Below are positions 62,113-64,000 of a stretch of DNA of 64,000 bases, piece by piece. The DNA is from Uloborus plumipes. Its lineage: Eukaryota; Arthropoda; Arachnida; Araneae; Uloboridae. Numbering within the stretch: the stretch's first letter is position 1; the number at the start of each line of letters is the position of its first letter. The DNA lies in the NCBI GenBank assembly GCA_038373865.1, contig JAXGGA010001615.1, positions 58,501 through 122,500 on the forward strand, written 5' to 3'. The translations under genes and the position numbers were made by a program. Below the pieces are notes generated by a model. That model had not been told where the DNA came from. It ran no database searches and saw only the letters and a program-made list of their open reading frames with translations.

Positions 62113-62716
62113 CCTGCAAAAATAAACTGTTGTTTTTACAGTATATTACTGGCAGCCGAGGTTCCAATTTAAAACAGTAAAATGCACATTTCACACTCCA
62201 GGTTCCCCCGTACCTACCACAACTTCGTGGTTTAACCGGGGATAGGGCCCTGAAGAGCGCTTTGTTCTTATTTTGAACCAGAACCTAGGGTCGAGCAAAC
62301 CCTAGGCCCAGCACCCCCAGAGGTATCGTTTCACTTGGAGGACTTTGTGACCACGACATTTTTAACGCCTCCCAGCAACCATTAATCAAGACAGTTTATC
62401 TTTGATCGGCTGGGATCGAACCCGGGTCCCTCGGACACGAGTCCGATGCCTTACCGATTGGGCCACCACGGCCCTGTAAAATGCACAGTAATAAACTGTA
62501 AAACTAGCAATTTTACAGTTTATTATGATAAAATTAGCTGTATTATACTGTAAAAGCAACAGTATAATACTGGCAGCAGAGGTTCAGTTTAAAACTTTAA
62601 AATGTGCAGAAATAAACTGTAAAACTAGCTATTTTACAGTTTATTACTATAAAGCAGCCATTTTTACAGTAAAATTAGCTGTATTATATCATAAAAACAA
62701 CATCTACTTTTTAGTG
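62113..62716. mobile_element. AT-module MITE copy interrupted by a SINE
   Basis: CCTGCAAAAATAAACTG to TTTTTAGTG. The module sequence is split by a minus-strand SINE at 62189-62475 with a 12-bp duplication of MITE sequence. Confidence 0.8.
62189..62475 (-). mobile_element. tRNA-derived SINE, minus strand, nested in a MITE
   Basis: Reverse-complement copy of the 40518 SINE, with the tRNA-like head at the right end (62475) and the tail at 62189. GTAAAATGCACA flanks both sides (62177-62188 and 62476-62487); this is MITE sequence duplicated on insertion. The tail is shorter than in the other copy. Confidence 0.88.
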
Positions 62717-62967
62717 TAACTAAGGAATGCAAGTCAAAAAAAATTTGCATATATTTTTGAATCTTTCAAATACTTAGTAACGCGTAAAATATTGTGCTTC
62801 TCATTAATGTCATATCATAAACGTATTTAAAACATCGTGAAAAAAACTTAAAATATATTTTTACCACTATGAATGGTCATCGTGAGTTTCAACTTTTAAA
62901 TGGTAACTTCTTGGAAAATACAAAGCACAGCCCTTAATAAACATTGCCTTGTCGAATCTCTTTCCAG

Positions 62968-63145
62968 TCCATCAATGCACTCCCCAACGAGGCAGACGCC
63001 ACTGAAGAATTACAAAGCATTAGCTAGTCTGGTACAAATTCGGTTAATTGACTGCTTACAAAACATGTTGGGAATCGACTCTGTGATATCGCGTTTTCAT
63101 AAAGGGCGCTTCGTCTGTGAGCAGTGCATTCCTTGGCGGACATAG
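62968..63145 (+). CDS. Candidate terminal exon of an unidentified gene, copy 1
   Basis: A convincing acceptor (TCTCTTTCCAG, ending 62967) with a branch-like TTAAT upstream precedes an open frame ending in TAG at 63143-63145. The frame includes LKNYKALASLVQIRLIDCLQ and ends GRFVCEQCIPWRT. AATAAA hexamers follow at about 63217 and 63229, as expected for a last exon. A near-identical segment recurs 936 bp downstream and stays open in the same frame. I do not recognise the protein. It could be part of an uncharacterised mobile element rather than a host gene. Confidence 0.3.
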
Positions 63146-63451
63146 ACCATAGACCACCCCAGTGAACCCAGTCTTTGTGTTACCACTCTTTGTGTTACCA
63201 CACTTGTGTTGTGTAAATAAACAAAATTCAATAAAGCATCATACTATACACAGTGTAAATGTATGGTGATTATGAAGATGCTGTTGTTGTTTTGTGCCAG
63301 CTAGTTTAAGACTGGCAATTTGGGATCCACTGCTTGACTTTTACAACTGTTCCGATTATGAAGATAAAAGTTTTAAAAGACAACAGAACTCAAGAATTGT
63401 TAAAAGACGAATAGATTGATGACGATACCAAAGCACAGAAATGTATACATG

Positions 63452-63636
63452 CACTGCGAAAATAAACTTGTTTTTACAGCATAATAATGGTAGCAGAGAT
63501 TCCAGCTGAAGACTATAAAATGCACTGTAATAAACTGTAAAACTAGTAATTTTACAGTTTATTACCGTAAAATTAGCAATTTTTACAGTAAAATTAGCTG
63601 TATTATATTGTGAAACAACATCTACTTTTTACAGTG
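63452..63636. mobile_element. AT-module MITE copy, short
   Basis: CACTGCGAAAATAAACTTG to TTTTTACAGTG. It sits at the head of the second copy of the tandem duplication at the right edge. Confidence 0.75.
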
Positions 63637-63897
63637 TATACAACTAAGGAATGCAAGTGAAAAAAAACATGTATATATTTTTGAATCTTGCAAACACTTA
63701 GTCACGCGTAAAGTATTGTGCTTCTCATTAATATCATACCATAAACGTATTTAAAACACCGTGAAAAAAACTTAAAATCTATTTTTACCACTATGAATGG
63801 TCATCGTGAGTTTCAACTTTTAAATGGTAACTGCTTGGAAAATACAAAGCACAGCCATACCCCTTAATAAACAGTGCCTTGTCGAATCTTTTTCCAG

Positions 63898-64000
63898 TTC
63901 ATCAATGCACTCCCCAAACTCCACGAGGCCGACGCCACTGAAGAATTACAAAGCATTAGCCAGTCTGGTACAAATTCGGTTAATTGACTGCTTACAAAAC
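63898..64000 (+). CDS. Candidate terminal exon, copy 2, cut by the window edge
   Basis: This is a second copy of the exon-like segment at 62968, again after TTTTTCCAG. It differs by a 6-bp in-frame insertion (Asn-Ser) and a few substitutions. The frame stays open to the window edge. Confidence 0.3.

Larger units (their letters stand above)
62717..64000. repeat. Direct tandem duplication, ~0.93-kb offset
   Basis: The block 62721-63064 recurs at 63645-64000 with roughly 90% or better identity by eye, at offsets of 924-936 bp. Each copy follows an AT-module MITE, so MITE and exon-like segment may have been duplicated together. The second copy runs out of the window. The interval 63065-63451 holds the rest of copy 1: stop, AATAAA hexamers and unremarkable AT-rich sequence. 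Confidence 0.85.

Overview
The window is AT-rich, repeat-dense eukaryotic nuclear DNA. It carries one confidently recognised protein-coding gene: a Six3/6-family (optix-type) homeobox gene on the + strand. The protein is 353 aa in two exons (15644-16281 and 43094-43517), separated by a 26.8-kb phase-2 intron. The long repeat-filled intron, the arthropod-like Six3/optix protein, the tRNA-derived SINEs and the many short DNA transposons suggest an arthropod, perhaps a chelicerate such as a spider. The taxon is an inference and cannot be proved from this window.

Layout. 1-14.5 kb is 5' intergenic DNA: AT-rich sequence, several MITEs, and a tandem pair of ~800-bp repeats (9066-10685). 14.5-15.6 kb is the likely promoter and 5' leader: less AT-rich, with three CCAAT boxes, a TATA-like box and two initiator-like sites. 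Exon 1 encodes the whole SIX domain and homeodomain. The intron holds many mobile elements, two ~300-bp-unit degenerate tandem arrays (27.28-28.11 and 38.14-39.5 kb), and four stretches of less AT-rich, apparently unique DNA that are the best candidates for cis-regulatory elements; two of them carry a perfect TGACGTCA site. Exon 2 is very GC-rich and encodes a low-complexity Gln/Ser/Pro/His C-terminal tail. Directly after it lies a degenerate duplicate of the gene's own last ~200 bp (43634-43830), still open in the matching frame. 43.8-64 kb is 3' intergenic DNA. It has more MITEs, a 2.2-kb inverted-repeat structure around a coding-like core (52165-54410), a 1.3-kb TA-flanked element nested in a MITE (55052-56376), a three-copy tandem array broken by later insertions (57.6-60.4 kb), and a tandemly duplicated exon-like segment at the right edge (62.7-64.0 kb).

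The dominant repeat is a family of about 20 MITE-like elements. They have CACTG...CAGTG ends and, in the best copies, TA flanks. Their interiors are built from variable numbers of ~30-bp near-palindromic modules around ACAGTAATAAACTGT. Other elements supported by structure are four hAT-like elements with 8-bp target duplications (two exact, two 7/8), two tRNA-SINEs with 12-14-bp duplications, a pogo-like MITE, a second TA-flanked MITE family in three copies, and a foldback family in two copies. Nested insertions give relative ages: the AT-module MITE is older than the hAT, SINE and 1.3-kb element found inside copies of it.

I see no operons, CRISPR arrays, rRNA genes, functional tRNA genes, viruses or toxin genes. 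Open frames other than those listed look like chance or shadow frames.
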